64,000 bases of DNA from JALZUE01 sp051251725 (GTDB lineage: Bacteria > Pseudomonadota > Gammaproteobacteria > Enterobacterales > Alteromonadaceae). The position numbers and the translations under genes are program-made. Shown one piece after another: positions 10,237 through 17,563 of the stretch. The stretch lies in contig JBPOFN010000021.1 of assembly GCA_051251725.1 (NCBI GenBank), positions 12,500 through 76,499 of the forward strand. Reading direction: 5' to 3'. The notes under the pieces are model-generated. The model did not search any database. It worked only from the letters and a program-made list of their open reading frames with translations, and had not been told where the DNA came from. Within the stretch, counting starts at the first letter, position 1; each line of letters starts with the position of its first letter.

Positions 10237-11697
10237 ATGAAATTAACGCGTTGTTTAACCCTATTTTCTTCAGTACTCTTTGCTGTATCGCAGCCGGTTT
10301 CGGCAGAAAAAGCTCCAATACGTTGGTTTGAAATGGAAGTTATTCTATTTAACCAATTGAGCGATAAAACTCAGTTAGCTGAACATTTCGATAACAAGAG
10401 CAAAATGCCTAAATATCGAAAAATACGCGATTTATTAAGCCCTTATTTATATCCTGATGTGAGTTTATTAAGACAGCAACTGCCGGTATGCGGGCAAGAA
10501 GCTAAACCTTTATTTACCCCTGTGAGCTTACCTAAGCTTTATTCAATCAAAGAATTAGCAGAATTATCGGCTGACTTGACTGACACCACCAACGAAGCTG
10601 TCGTTAATAACAGCACAGGGCTATTAACTGATAAAGCTGAATTAGACTTTATCACAAAGACAAACGATGAATCAGGTACTATAAATCCCAACGATATCAG
10701 CAACAATTCAGAAGAAAATACATTTATAGAAGCGTCGACCTTAACACTAGCACAACAAATGGCGGCCGAGTTAAGTCAGCAAGCACTATTAGCCGAAATT
10801 GAAGCTCAATTTTCGCCGCAAGTTTATCAATATCAATCACTCGAGTTTTCATCCATACCTTGTCGATTATCCGCAGCGAACTTAGCGGTTTTAAAAGCCG
10901 ATGACCCAAGCTTTAATGAAAATAATTTTGAACTAAGCGATATCCCCAGCACCATTGACGCAATTGAAACGCCATTAAGCGATGCTCCGTATTTGATCAG
11001 TGCTGAGTCACTCGAACTGCACGACATCGTCAAACAACTGCGCCTAAGTAAAGAATTTAAACCTTTGTTGCATATTGGTTGGCGACAATCGGAGCCGGCT
11101 ATCAACAAAAAACGTTCAATTCCAATGCGCATTTTTGCCGGTGAAAACTTACAGCAACATTACCAGTTACAACTGGAAAAATATCAACAAGATCTGGCGC
11201 GCTTAAACGCACAAGAAAGTGCTCTGCAATCGGTATTATTTAGTAACAGAGATAATATTGAAACTGCTGCAGGGCTTCAGCAATCGGCATTACAGTCGCT
11301 GTTATTATCCTTAGAAAATTTATCTGACGACCCAACTCAGTTGATCGCAGAAACCAAGTTACTTGGTGAAAGTGCCAGCCAACAGCATATTTTACAGCCG
11401 CCGATTAAACCTGAACAAAATTGGCAATTAGAAGGTTTGTTTAATGTTCATTTAAATCATTATTTATACATAACTGCTGACTTTAATATTGCTGATACCA
11501 CTATTGCTGACAATGCCAGTAAAGCGCTTGCTAAAGGTGAACCTCAGCCCTTTAAAAGCATTCGTTTTTCACAAAACCGTCGTGTCATCAGCAGCGAAAT
11601 TCATTACTTTGATCACCCGCATATGGGCATGATAGTGCAAATTCGTCGTTTTAAAAAACCGACCGCGGCAGAACTAGCCAGCGCAGACAATGAATAA
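10237..11697 (+). CDS. csiV: CsiV-type periplasmic peptidoglycan-binding protein
   Basis: The gene lies next to mfd, where the CsiV family is found in gammaproteobacteria. Vibrio cholerae CsiV binds peptidoglycan and supports PBP1A function through LpoA. The product has a signal peptide (hydrophobic residues 5-20, likely cleavage after VSA near residue 23), then the family opening RWFEMEVILFNQ. A C-terminal block, with LEGLFNVHLNHYLYI and QNRRVISSEIHYFDHP and GMIVQIRRF, fits the conserved domain end. Between the two ends lies a low-complexity region, roughly residues 100-390, rich in Glu, Ala, Leu, Ser and Gln and probably helical or disordered. With 486 residues it is clearly longer than the Vibrio protein as I remember it. 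Family identity is good; function here is inferred. Confidence 0.8.
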   Translation: MKLTRCLTLFSSVLFAVSQPVSAEKAPIRWFEMEVILFNQLSDKTQLAEHFDNKSKMPKYRKIRDLLSPYLYPDVSLLRQQLPVCGQEAKPLFTPVSLPKLYSIKELAELSADLTDTTNEAVVNNSTGLLTDKAELDFITKTNDESGTINPNDISNNSEENTFIEASTLTLAQQMAAELSQQALLAEIEAQFSPQVYQYQSLEFSSIPCRLSAANLAVLKADDPSFNENNFELSDIPSTIDAIETPLSDAPYLISAESLELHDIVKQLRLSKEFKPLLHIGWRQSEPAINKKRSIPMRIFAGENLQQHYQLQLEKYQQDLARLNAQESALQSVLFSNRDNIETAAGLQQSALQSLLLSLENLSDDPTQLIAETKLLGESASQQHILQPPIKPEQNWQLEGLFNVHLNHYLYITADFNIADTTIADNASKALAKGEPQPFKSIRFSQNRRVISSEIHYFDHPHMGMIVQIRRFKKPTAAELASADNE

Positions 11698-11713
11698 ATT
11701 GGAGCTTAGTATC

Positions 11714-11790
11714 TGGCTTCTAGCCCTTAGCATCCAGCTTCTAGCTTCTAGCTTCTGGCTTCTGGCTTCTGGCTTCTGGCTTCTAGCTTC
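11714..11790. repeat. Heptamer tandem array A, 11 units of YRGCTTC
   Basis: Eleven contiguous 7-bp units (77 bp exactly) with consensus TRGCTTC alternate between TAGCTTC and TGGCTTC; the first few units are less regular (TAGCCCT, TAGCATC). It lies between csiV and the DUF1244 gene. Related arrays occur at 16685 and 18467. Confidence 0.9.
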
Positions 11791-11828
11791 AAACATATAA
11801 CCTATTAGTGAATATAAAGAGAATGATT

Positions 11829-12116
11829 ATGGATAAAGAAATTGAAATTCAAGCCGCAGTATTTCGCCGCTTATTAGCACATTTAGACAACCGTAAAGAT
11901 GTGCAAAATATCGAACTAATGAACTTAGCGGGTTTTTGTCGTAACTGTTTTTCAAAATGGACAGTTGCTGAAGCTGAAAAATTAGGTGTTGATGTTGATA
12001 TCGACACCGCCAGAGAAACTGTCTACGGCATGCCGTACAGTGAATGGAAAGAAAAACACCAGTTACCGGCAACCCCAGAGCAAATGGCAAGGTTCAATGC
12101 GTTAAATAAAAAGTAA
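11829..12116 (+). CDS. DUF1244 family protein
   Basis: A small protein of 95 residues with the DUF1244 signature: an N-terminal AAVFRRLLAHLDNR helix, the central NLAGFCRNCFSKW block with its CxxC pair, and the ending GMPYSEWKEKHQLPAT. The family is widespread in proteobacteria, mostly single-domain, and has no experimentally settled function; the two cysteines suggest a metal or redox role, which is inference. I place the start at the ATG at 11829 (MDKEIEIQ), because AAAGAGAA sits about 8 nt upstream and homologues begin here. A GTG at 11808 and an ATG at 11823 in the same frame would add up to seven residues. It follows heptamer array A and precedes the split cupin gene. Confidence 0.85.
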   Translation: MDKEIEIQAAVFRRLLAHLDNRKDVQNIELMNLAGFCRNCFSKWTVAEAEKLGVDVDIDTARETVYGMPYSEWKEKHQLPATPEQMARFNALNKK

Positions 12117-12155
12117 GCTTAATAACTCACGTTGCTAATAAGGTAAATAATCCAG

Positions 12156-12560
12156 ATGTTAAATATGGACTTTTTCAAACAAGTCGTTATTAACAGCCAA
12201 ACATTAACTTGGCAAGCTAGCCCTATGGCCGGTGTATGGCGCAAGCCGTTAGCGCGTGAAGCTGCTGAACATGGCCATGCTACCAGTATTGTAAAATATG
12301 AAGCTGGCTCAAGTTTTAACAGCCATCAGCATCCGCTCGGTGAAGAAATACTTGTCCTCGATGGCGTCTTTTCAGATGAATATGGCGACTACCCCGCTGG
12401 CAGTTATTTTAGAAATCCTGATGGCACCAGCCACGCCCCTTATAGTAAAGATGGCTGTACGCTGTTTGTAAAATTACATCAATTTGATAAAAACGATACC
12501 CAACAGTTAGTTATTAATACGAATACCGCCGCATGGCAACCCGGTATTGGTAACTTATAA
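12156..12560 (+). CDS. ChrR-like cupin, N-terminal half of a split two-cupin protein
   Basis: The 134 residues form the first of two ChrR-type cupin domains. The metal-binding cupin motif is visible as SHQHPLGEEILVLDGVFSDE followed by YPAGSYFRNPDGTSHAP. The reading frame ends at TAA 12558-12560, and the very next codon (GTG 12561) continues in the same frame into a second cupin. Together, with the stop read as one residue, they would make 217 residues, which is the usual size of the two-cupin anti-sigma-factor-like proteins in marine gammaproteobacteria. In homologues as I remember them this position is a short linker before VMPLH. A single CAA-to-TAA change would explain the break. The half may still fold on its own. 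The start at ATG 12156 could instead be the ATG at 12165. Confidence 0.7.
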   Translation: MLNMDFFKQVVINSQTLTWQASPMAGVWRKPLAREAAEHGHATSIVKYEAGSSFNSHQHPLGEEILVLDGVFSDEYGDYPAGSYFRNPDGTSHAPYSKDGCTLFVKLHQFDKNDTQQLVINTNTAAWQPGIGNL

Positions 12561-12809
12561 GTGATGCCTTTACACAATTTCGAACATGAAAGTGTCGCTT
12601 TGGTAAAATGGCCTAAGGGTGAAATTTTTCAGCTGCATCGGCATTTTGGCGGCGAAGAAATCTTGGTATTATCGGGGGAGTTTAAGGACGAACATGGCAG
12701 CTACCCTGCCGGCACATGGCTACGTAGCCCACATATGAGCCAACATCATCCTTATGTTGAAGAAGAAACCATTATTTGGGTGAAAACAGGTCATTTACCC
12801 ATAGCCTAA
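12561..12809 (+). CDS. ChrR-like cupin, C-terminal half of the split protein
   Basis: The 82 residues are the second cupin repeat of the gene above: VMPLHNFEHESVALVKWPKG, then QLHRHFGGEEILVLSGEF and YPAGTWLRSP, a near copy of the first domain's motif. The frame is the same as the upstream half, with nothing between the stop and the GTG-ATG start pair except the TAA itself. It could be produced by reinitiation or coupled translation at GTG 12561 or ATG 12564, by stop readthrough, or not at all. No ribosome-binding site is seen immediately upstream. If the locus is dead this should be annotated as one pseudogene covering 12156-12809. Confidence 0.6.
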   Translation: MMPLHNFEHESVALVKWPKGEIFQLHRHFGGEEILVLSGEFKDEHGSYPAGTWLRSPHMSQHHPYVEEETIIWVKTGHLPIA

Positions 12810-12877
12810 TGCAGTTAGACAATTGCTAACCTTAGATAAAATTAGCCTTATAAACGCATTCATCCGATATTAGCGTA

Positions 12878-13261
12878 CTAATTAGCTTTGCTTTTATGGG
12901 CTAAAGTCTCGGCGTTTTTTTCCCAATTTTTACCATCGAAATTAACCACGTTAATATTGGCTGGTTTAGTATCTAAACAATTAACATTGATATCTATCCC
13001 GTCGGGATTTGAGCGCGGAATGTAAAAAGGCTTAATGCCGCAAGTTCGGCAAAACGTATGTTTAGCGATACCTGAATTAAAAGTATAAGTGCTTAATTGG
13101 TTTTCACCGGTTAATAACTTAAATTTAGTTAACGGTATAATTAAATGTAGATAGCCTGACTTGCTACAAATACTGCAGTTACAGTTCTCTACTTCAACAG
13201 TATTATCGGTAGTTATTTCAAACGTTATCGCGCCACAATGGCAACTGCCTTGAAAGATCAT
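12878..13261 (-). CDS. GFA/CENP-V family zinc protein
   Basis: The 127 residues match the GFA (glutathione-dependent formaldehyde-activating enzyme-like) family. The zinc ligands are visible in order: C7 and C9 in GSCHCGAITFE, then C27, C29 and C32 in NCNCSICSKSG, and C71 and C74 in TFCRTCGI. This pattern matches the two structural zinc sites of the family. Members differ greatly in substrate and many have no proven activity on formaldehyde, so the common name should not be read as a function. The gene is convergent with the cupin gene and its start is 39 bp away from heptamer array B. Confidence 0.85.
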   Translation of the reverse strand: MIFQGSCHCGAITFEITTDNTVEVENCNCSICSKSGYLHLIIPLTKFKLLTGENQLSTYTFNSGIAKHTFCRTCGIKPFYIPRSNPDGIDINVNCLDTKPANINVVNFDGKNWEKNAETLAHKSKAN

Positions 13262-13300
13262 ATCGCCCTACTTTTCACAATTAACTAAAAGACTAATGCT

Positions 13301-13377
13301 GTAAGCTGTAAGCATTAAGCATTAAGCTTTAAGCTGTAAGCTTTAAGCTGTAAGCTTTAAGCTTTAAGCTGTAAGCT
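13301..13377. repeat. Heptamer tandem array B, 11 units of KTAAGCW
   Basis: Eleven contiguous 7-bp units (77 bp) with consensus TTAAGCT or GTAAGCT; two units end in A instead of T. The array lies upstream of the GFA gene and downstream of the gene at 13415-14827. Unit sequence differs from arrays A, C and D but period and copy number equal array A. Confidence 0.9.
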
Positions 13378-13414
13378 TTAACTGCCATTTTCATAGCTGC
13401 ATTATCATGTAAAT

Positions 13415-14827
13415 TTAACCTTTACAGCCGAATAAACGCTTATCAATGATCGCTTGCGCAATACCTTCAGGTAACGATTGCTCCCAGCCTTTAACGCCTG
13501 ATTGCAACTGTTTTAAAACATCGCGTGAGTAAATTTTAAATAGCGTTTCGTCACCACAATCAATGCCATGAATAAAGCCATTTTCAAGTAAATGCTGATA
13601 AAGAAAACGTAAATGAGTCGGCACTTTTACTTTAGTAAAATCATGAAGTTCGCCGTGTTCATTTAATTCAGGGTAAACAAACAAACGGGTATGATCAGGA
13701 AATAACTTACCGAAGCCTTCTAAAATTCCGCCTTCAACACCGCGATAAGAGTCTTCATCAAATATTTGCTTGATATTCATCATGCCAACCACAATACCAA
13801 TTTGTAATTGGGTATATTGACGAAAGTAAGCGCGCAGTGAAAAATAGCGTGTGTAATCCGAAATCATCACGCTATAACCTAACGAATTCAACAACTGCAC
13901 TCGGGCAATTAAATCGGCTTCCGGCACATTAGCGTCATGACCATGACTGTCATTTAATGAGATCTCAGCCAAGGCGATGGTATTCTCGGGCTCGACTCCC
14001 GCCAGCTCGCAAAAAGCCCCCTTGCCTTGCTCGATCATATCAACATTTAGTTTAGTTACTGGCTTAAATGAGCCGCGAATGGTTAAGACATTCTTTTTGT
14101 AAAGCATATCGGCTGGAACAGTTACCGAACCATCGGGTTTAAACATGATCGCACGCGTTTTCCATGCCCGAATTAAATGCAGGTTAATTGCTCGGTTATC
14201 TATATCTTCAAAATAAGGGCCATCAAATTCAATTGCGTCGATTTCAATACGGCCTTTTTCGATATTATCAGACAAAGAATCAATAATATCTTTCGGGTTT
14301 TCAAAATAATAATAAGCGCCGTAAATTAAATTGACACCCAAATCACCTAACGCTTGTTGTTGTGCTTCAGCGTTTTTATCCAACATCCGCACATGAACGG
14401 TAATAGTGGAAGGTGCAGCACCAGGATACATTTGTAAACGAACACCACACCAAGCATGGCATTCATTATCGCGATTAAAGCTTTTGGCTGCGACCGTGGC
14501 CGCATAAGAAAAATACCTTGAGGATTTAGAACGAATATCACCAACACGATCAACAACAAGATCAAATTCTTGCTCCATCATTGATTTTACCCGCGCTTTG
14601 CTGACATATCTTCGGTCTTCTTGCACGCCATAAATGGCATCAGAAAACTTCATATCGTAAGCCGACATTGTTTTCGCTATGGTTCCCGCCGCAGCGCCTG
14701 CTAAGAAAAACTGTCTCGCGACTTCTTGGCCAGCACCAATTTCTACAATAGTACCGTATTTTTTCTCATCTAAATTAATGCGAAGTGCTTTATTAATAGT
14801 GGTGCGAGAACTGATTTTTTTATCCAT
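13415..14827 (-). CDS. Conserved protein of unknown function, 470 aa
   Basis: I recognise this as a widely conserved, single-copy type of protein (opening MDKKISSRTTINKALRINLD, then EIGAGQEVARQFFLAGAAAG and TIAKTMSAYDM) found in Shewanella, Colwellia and Bacteroidetes. Databases often label it, without convincing basis, nicotinate-nucleotide adenylyltransferase or TonB-dependent receptor; neither the HxGH nucleotidyltransferase motif nor a beta-barrel pattern is visible. No signal peptide or membrane segment is present, so it is probably cytosolic. The glycine-rich EIGAGQE segment resembles a nucleotide- or SAM-binding turn, but I cannot assign it. I start at ATG 14827 because GGGGA precedes it by 5 nt; an in-frame ATG at 14848 would add seven residues. 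It stands alone between array B and rsuA. Confidence 0.75.
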   Translation of the reverse strand: MDKKISSRTTINKALRINLDEKKYGTIVEIGAGQEVARQFFLAGAAAGTIAKTMSAYDMKFSDAIYGVQEDRRYVSKARVKSMMEQEFDLVVDRVGDIRSKSSRYFSYAATVAAKSFNRDNECHAWCGVRLQMYPGAAPSTITVHVRMLDKNAEAQQQALGDLGVNLIYGAYYYFENPKDIIDSLSDNIEKGRIEIDAIEFDGPYFEDIDNRAINLHLIRAWKTRAIMFKPDGSVTVPADMLYKKNVLTIRGSFKPVTKLNVDMIEQGKGAFCELAGVEPENTIALAEISLNDSHGHDANVPEADLIARVQLLNSLGYSVMISDYTRYFSLRAYFRQYTQLQIGIVVGMMNIKQIFDEDSYRGVEGGILEGFGKLFPDHTRLFVYPELNEHGELHDFTKVKVPTHLRFLYQHLLENGFIHGIDCGDETLFKIYSRDVLKQLQSGVKGWEQSLPEGIAQAIIDKRLFGCKG

Positions 14828-15037
14828 GTGATCCCCAAGAAAGGCCAAGTTAGCGAATTAATTGCTTTACTATAACCTATCAAGAATAATTAGCTATGTC
14901 GTTATTAAGACTGAATAAATTTAAATTTACTCTTGACCTTAATGCCGGTTTATTTTGCTTTTTAGTAATCGCACTACCAGCATAAATTGTGCAATTATTT
15001 TCAACACTGACCACTGCTCAGAAACAAGAACTTTAGG

Positions 15038-15727
15038 TTAAATACTGGCAATTTCTGCTGCAGTTAAATGACGCCATTGCCCTTCAGGTAAACTATCATC
15101 TAAGACAATACTGGCTATCTTTTGGCGATGTAATTCTAAGACTTTGTTACCTACAGCAGCGAACATGCGTTTAACTTGATGGTATTTACCTTCAAATATC
15201 GTTAACTCAACTTGGCGCACATCAAGCACATTAACTTTGGCTGGTTGCGTTAAATCAATTTCATTATTTAACTGCACACCGGTTGTTAACGCTGCAATCA
15301 TGTCATCCGTAATATCTGAGGCCAAAATAACGCGATAGACTTTTTCACAATGCTTTTTCGGTGAGGTGATTTTATGGGCCCATTGACCGTCATCTGATAA
15401 TAAAACTAGGCCTGTGGTATCAACATCTAAACGACCCGCGATATTTAGCTCAAACGCGCGCGGTAGATCAACTAGGTTTAATACCGACGGATAAGCTTCA
15501 TCAACATTTGAACAAATCATATTTTCAGGCTTATGGAGCATAATATAACGATCGCCAATCATCGCTAGTATTTCACCATCAAAGGTGACTTCATGAGAGG
15601 CTAAAACATTAAAAGTAGCAGACTTAACCACTTCGCCATCAATTTTAATTAGTCCGTACTTTAATGACTTTTTCGCATCATTTCGCGACATTTCGCTACT
15701 TTTACAAATAAATTTATCTAAACGCAT
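15038..15727 (-). CDS. rsuA: 16S rRNA pseudouridine-516 synthase RsuA
   Basis: RsuA converts U516 of 16S rRNA to pseudouridine. The protein has the N-terminal S4-like RNA-binding domain (MRLDKFICKS, residues 1-60) and the RsuA/RluB catalytic domain. The catalytic aspartate is D101 in AGRLDVDTTGL. Further family blocks are SPKKHCEKVY, GVQLNNEIDLTQPA and EGKYHQVKRMFAAVGNKV. The 229 residues equal the E. coli length and the sequence is collinear, which favours RsuA over the paralogues RluB, RluE and RluF. It is a single gene on the minus strand with its own upstream region. Confidence 0.94.
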   Translation of the reverse strand: MRLDKFICKSSEMSRNDAKKSLKYGLIKIDGEVVKSATFNVLASHEVTFDGEILAMIGDRYIMLHKPENMICSNVDEAYPSVLNLVDLPRAFELNIAGRLDVDTTGLVLLSDDGQWAHKITSPKKHCEKVYRVILASDITDDMIAALTTGVQLNNEIDLTQPAKVNVLDVRQVELTIFEGKYHQVKRMFAAVGNKVLELHRQKIASIVLDDSLPEGQWRHLTAAEIASI

Positions 15728-15948
15728 ATTATTGCATAACCGCTAGTTCTGTCAGAGACGACATTATCACTAGCGGGCTAATGATTAGCAATTACAAAAT
15801 GATTTTATTAAGTCTGTACCGCTGGTGAACTCGGTAACAAGTAAAGAATGACAGACTATAAGTAAAAAATATTTGACACAACAACATTGACTAACTAAAG
15901 TACACATAAACATACACAATGTTAAAAATTTAATACATGGAGAGAGTT

Positions 15949-16407
15949 ATGTCATACAAAGAAAAAAGTATAGGATTATCGCTATTGATCACTTTATACC
16001 TTATCTACAGCTATTATGCCGGCATGACTGGCTTGATGAATGCTGAGCTATTTAATGAACAAAGTTATAAAGCGTTATTAATGAAAACAACCACTTGGGT
16101 TGTCACCTTAGCCATTGTTGCTCATATTATTATTGCTATTTTTCACGCCAAAGAAGCAGAGCAAGCAGATGATGAACGGGATAAGTTAATTGAAATGAAA
16201 GCGAGTCAGCATGCTTATTATATTTTGGTGGTGGGTATTACCTTAACTATCGTGCAAGTTCAGCTTGGTGATTTTTTTGATTTAGGTCTTAAATTAGAAA
16301 ACTTATCAATCGCTTACAATATAATGCATTATGTTATTATAAGCTTTTTAATTGCCGAAACGACGCGGTATGCCTTTCAGCTGTTTTACTATCGCCGAGG
16401 CTGTTAA
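15949..16407 (+). CDS. Small membrane protein paired with an HTH regulator
   Basis: I do not recognise a named family with certainty. The 152 residues contain about four hydrophobic segments (roughly residues 8-28, 46-68, 90-108 and 120-140) separated by a charged loop, KEAEQADDERDKLIEMKASQ. This layout resembles small membrane proteins, such as DUF2178-type ones, that precede a YozG-like HTH protein in other genomes. I start at ATG 15949 because GGAGAG lies just upstream; an in-frame ATG at 15937 would add four residues. Its stop TAA shares a base with the ATG of the next gene, so the two are translationally coupled. A role as a membrane partner or target of the regulator is inference. Confidence 0.6.
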   Translation: MSYKEKSIGLSLLITLYLIYSYYAGMTGLMNAELFNEQSYKALLMKTTTWVVTLAIVAHIIIAIFHAKEAEQADDERDKLIEMKASQHAYYILVVGITLTIVQVQLGDFFDLGLKLENLSIAYNIMHYVIISFLIAETTRYAFQLFYYRRGC

Positions 16408-16628
16408 TGACAAAAGCAATCACCAATACCATTAGAACCTTACGATTTATGGACAATGAAATGACCCAGCAACAATTAGCTGAAAAAGTGGGGGTTTCTC
16501 GCCAAACCATTGTTGCTATCGAAAAAGGGAAGTACTCGCCGTCATTAGAAGTGGCCTTTAAAATAGCCGACGAGTTTGGCTTAAGTTTAGGGGAAGTGTT
16601 TCAATATCAAGAAAGTAGCGACACTTAA
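16407..16628 (+). CDS. YozG-like XRE family HTH regulator
   Basis: A 73-residue DNA-binding protein made almost entirely of one Cro/C1-type helix-turn-helix: MTQQQLAEKVGVSRQTIVAIEKGKYSP followed by SLEVAFKIADEFGLSLGEVF. This is the pattern of YozG-type transcriptional regulators. It starts with the TAATG overlap to the membrane protein, so both are one operon. The pair is probably autoregulated, but no operator is evident. No ligand domain is present. The stop TAA at 16626-16628 lies 57 bp from heptamer array C. Confidence 0.8.
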   Translation: MTKAITNTIRTLRFMDNEMTQQQLAEKVGVSRQTIVAIEKGKYSPSLEVAFKIADEFGLSLGEVFQYQESSDT

Positions 16629-16684
16629 TAAGATTTATTAAGTGTCGCAATTAGCTGTTAATTTCTAGACGCTAACTTTGAAAC

Positions 16685-16747
16685 TCTAGCGTCTAGCGTC
16701 TGGCGTCTGGCTTCTAGCTTCTGGCTTCTGGCTTCTAGCCTTTAGCT
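16685..16747. repeat. Heptamer tandem array C, 9 units of TCTRGCT
   Basis: Nine 7-bp units with consensus TCTRGCT and early units ending in G (TCTAGCG). Its last two units overlap the 3' end of the ion channel gene, so the final codons of that gene and its stop TAG are made of repeat. The same unit in another phase is TAGCTTC/TGGCTTC, as in arrays A and D. Confidence 0.88.
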
Positions 16748-17559
16748 TTTAACAGCGCTTTAATTTCAGCAAGCTCCGCTTCGATTTTCTCTATTTGTGC
16801 ACGACTTGCCGGTTCGCCGCCCTCTTTGGTTTCACCATGAAGTTCAGCGCGGTAATTTTCATGTTCATCGCTCATCACTTCTAAAATTGTCCCCACCATC
16901 ATATTTAAAAAGATAAAAGCGGTCAGGAAAATAAAGGTTAAATAATAAACCCAGCTGATCGGATAAACCGCCATGGTTTCATACATAACATCTGTCCAAT
17001 CTTCAAACGTTGAAACCCGAAACAGGGTTAACATTGAAATGGACACATCGCCCCACAACACTTTATTAATATCGCTAAATAAAATACTACCAACGGCTGC
17101 GTAGATATAAAAAATAACAAACATTAATAACGCGATATAGCCCATTCGCGGAATAGCAGTAAGCAAGGCATTAATTAATAACCGTAATTCTGGCACCATA
17201 GACACTAAACGCAGTACTCTGAATACCCGTAATAAACGCGCCAGTAAAACACCAGAGCCGCCATCAGGGATCAAACTACCAATAACGATAATGGTGTCGA
17301 AAATATTCCAGCCACTTTTAAAGAACTTACCTTTTTCTTTGCATGCTAAAAATCGAATGGTGAGTTCAAAAACAAAAAAGATAGTGACACCTAAATCAAG
17401 ATACTCAAGTAAAGTAACTACTTGCGGCGGTAAATTATGGGTTTTAGCTCCAACTAATAAGGCTGAGATAATAATAACTGTGATCACTATCCACTGAAAC
17501 AAACTACTAGAGTCGAGCTTTTTCAGCTGCTGCTGGGCGTTTAAAATTAAAGCGCTCAT
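16735..17559 (-). CDS. Voltage-gated ion channel, NaChBac-like family
   Basis: The 274 residues are a single-domain, six-transmembrane voltage-gated cation channel. S1 is near residues 22-38 and S2 near 55-72. The voltage sensor S4 is LLARLLRVFRVLRL with arginines every third residue at 108, 111, 114 and 117. The pore loop carries LTLFRVSTFEDWTDVM with filter residues T184-F-E186-D187-W188-T-D190, and S6 is around 203-225. The last 25 residues form a heptad coiled coil, as in the tetramerising C-terminus of bacterial sodium channels. The filter FEDWTD differs from the LESWS of NaChBac. I start at ATG 17559 because AAGGAAG precedes it; a longer in-frame start at 17610 would overlap gloC. It lies 4 bp after gloC and is likely cotranscribed. 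Confidence 0.85.
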   Translation of the reverse strand: MSALILNAQQQLKKLDSSSLFQWIVITVIIISALLVGAKTHNLPPQVVTLLEYLDLGVTIFFVFELTIRFLACKEKGKFFKSGWNIFDTIIVIGSLIPDGGSGVLLARLLRVFRVLRLVSMVPELRLLINALLTAIPRMGYIALLMFVIFYIYAAVGSILFSDINKVLWGDVSISMLTLFRVSTFEDWTDVMYETMAVYPISWVYYLTFIFLTAFIFLNMMVGTILEVMSDEHENYRAELHGETKEGGEPASRAQIEKIEAELAEIKALLKAKG

Positions 17560-17563
17560 TCGA

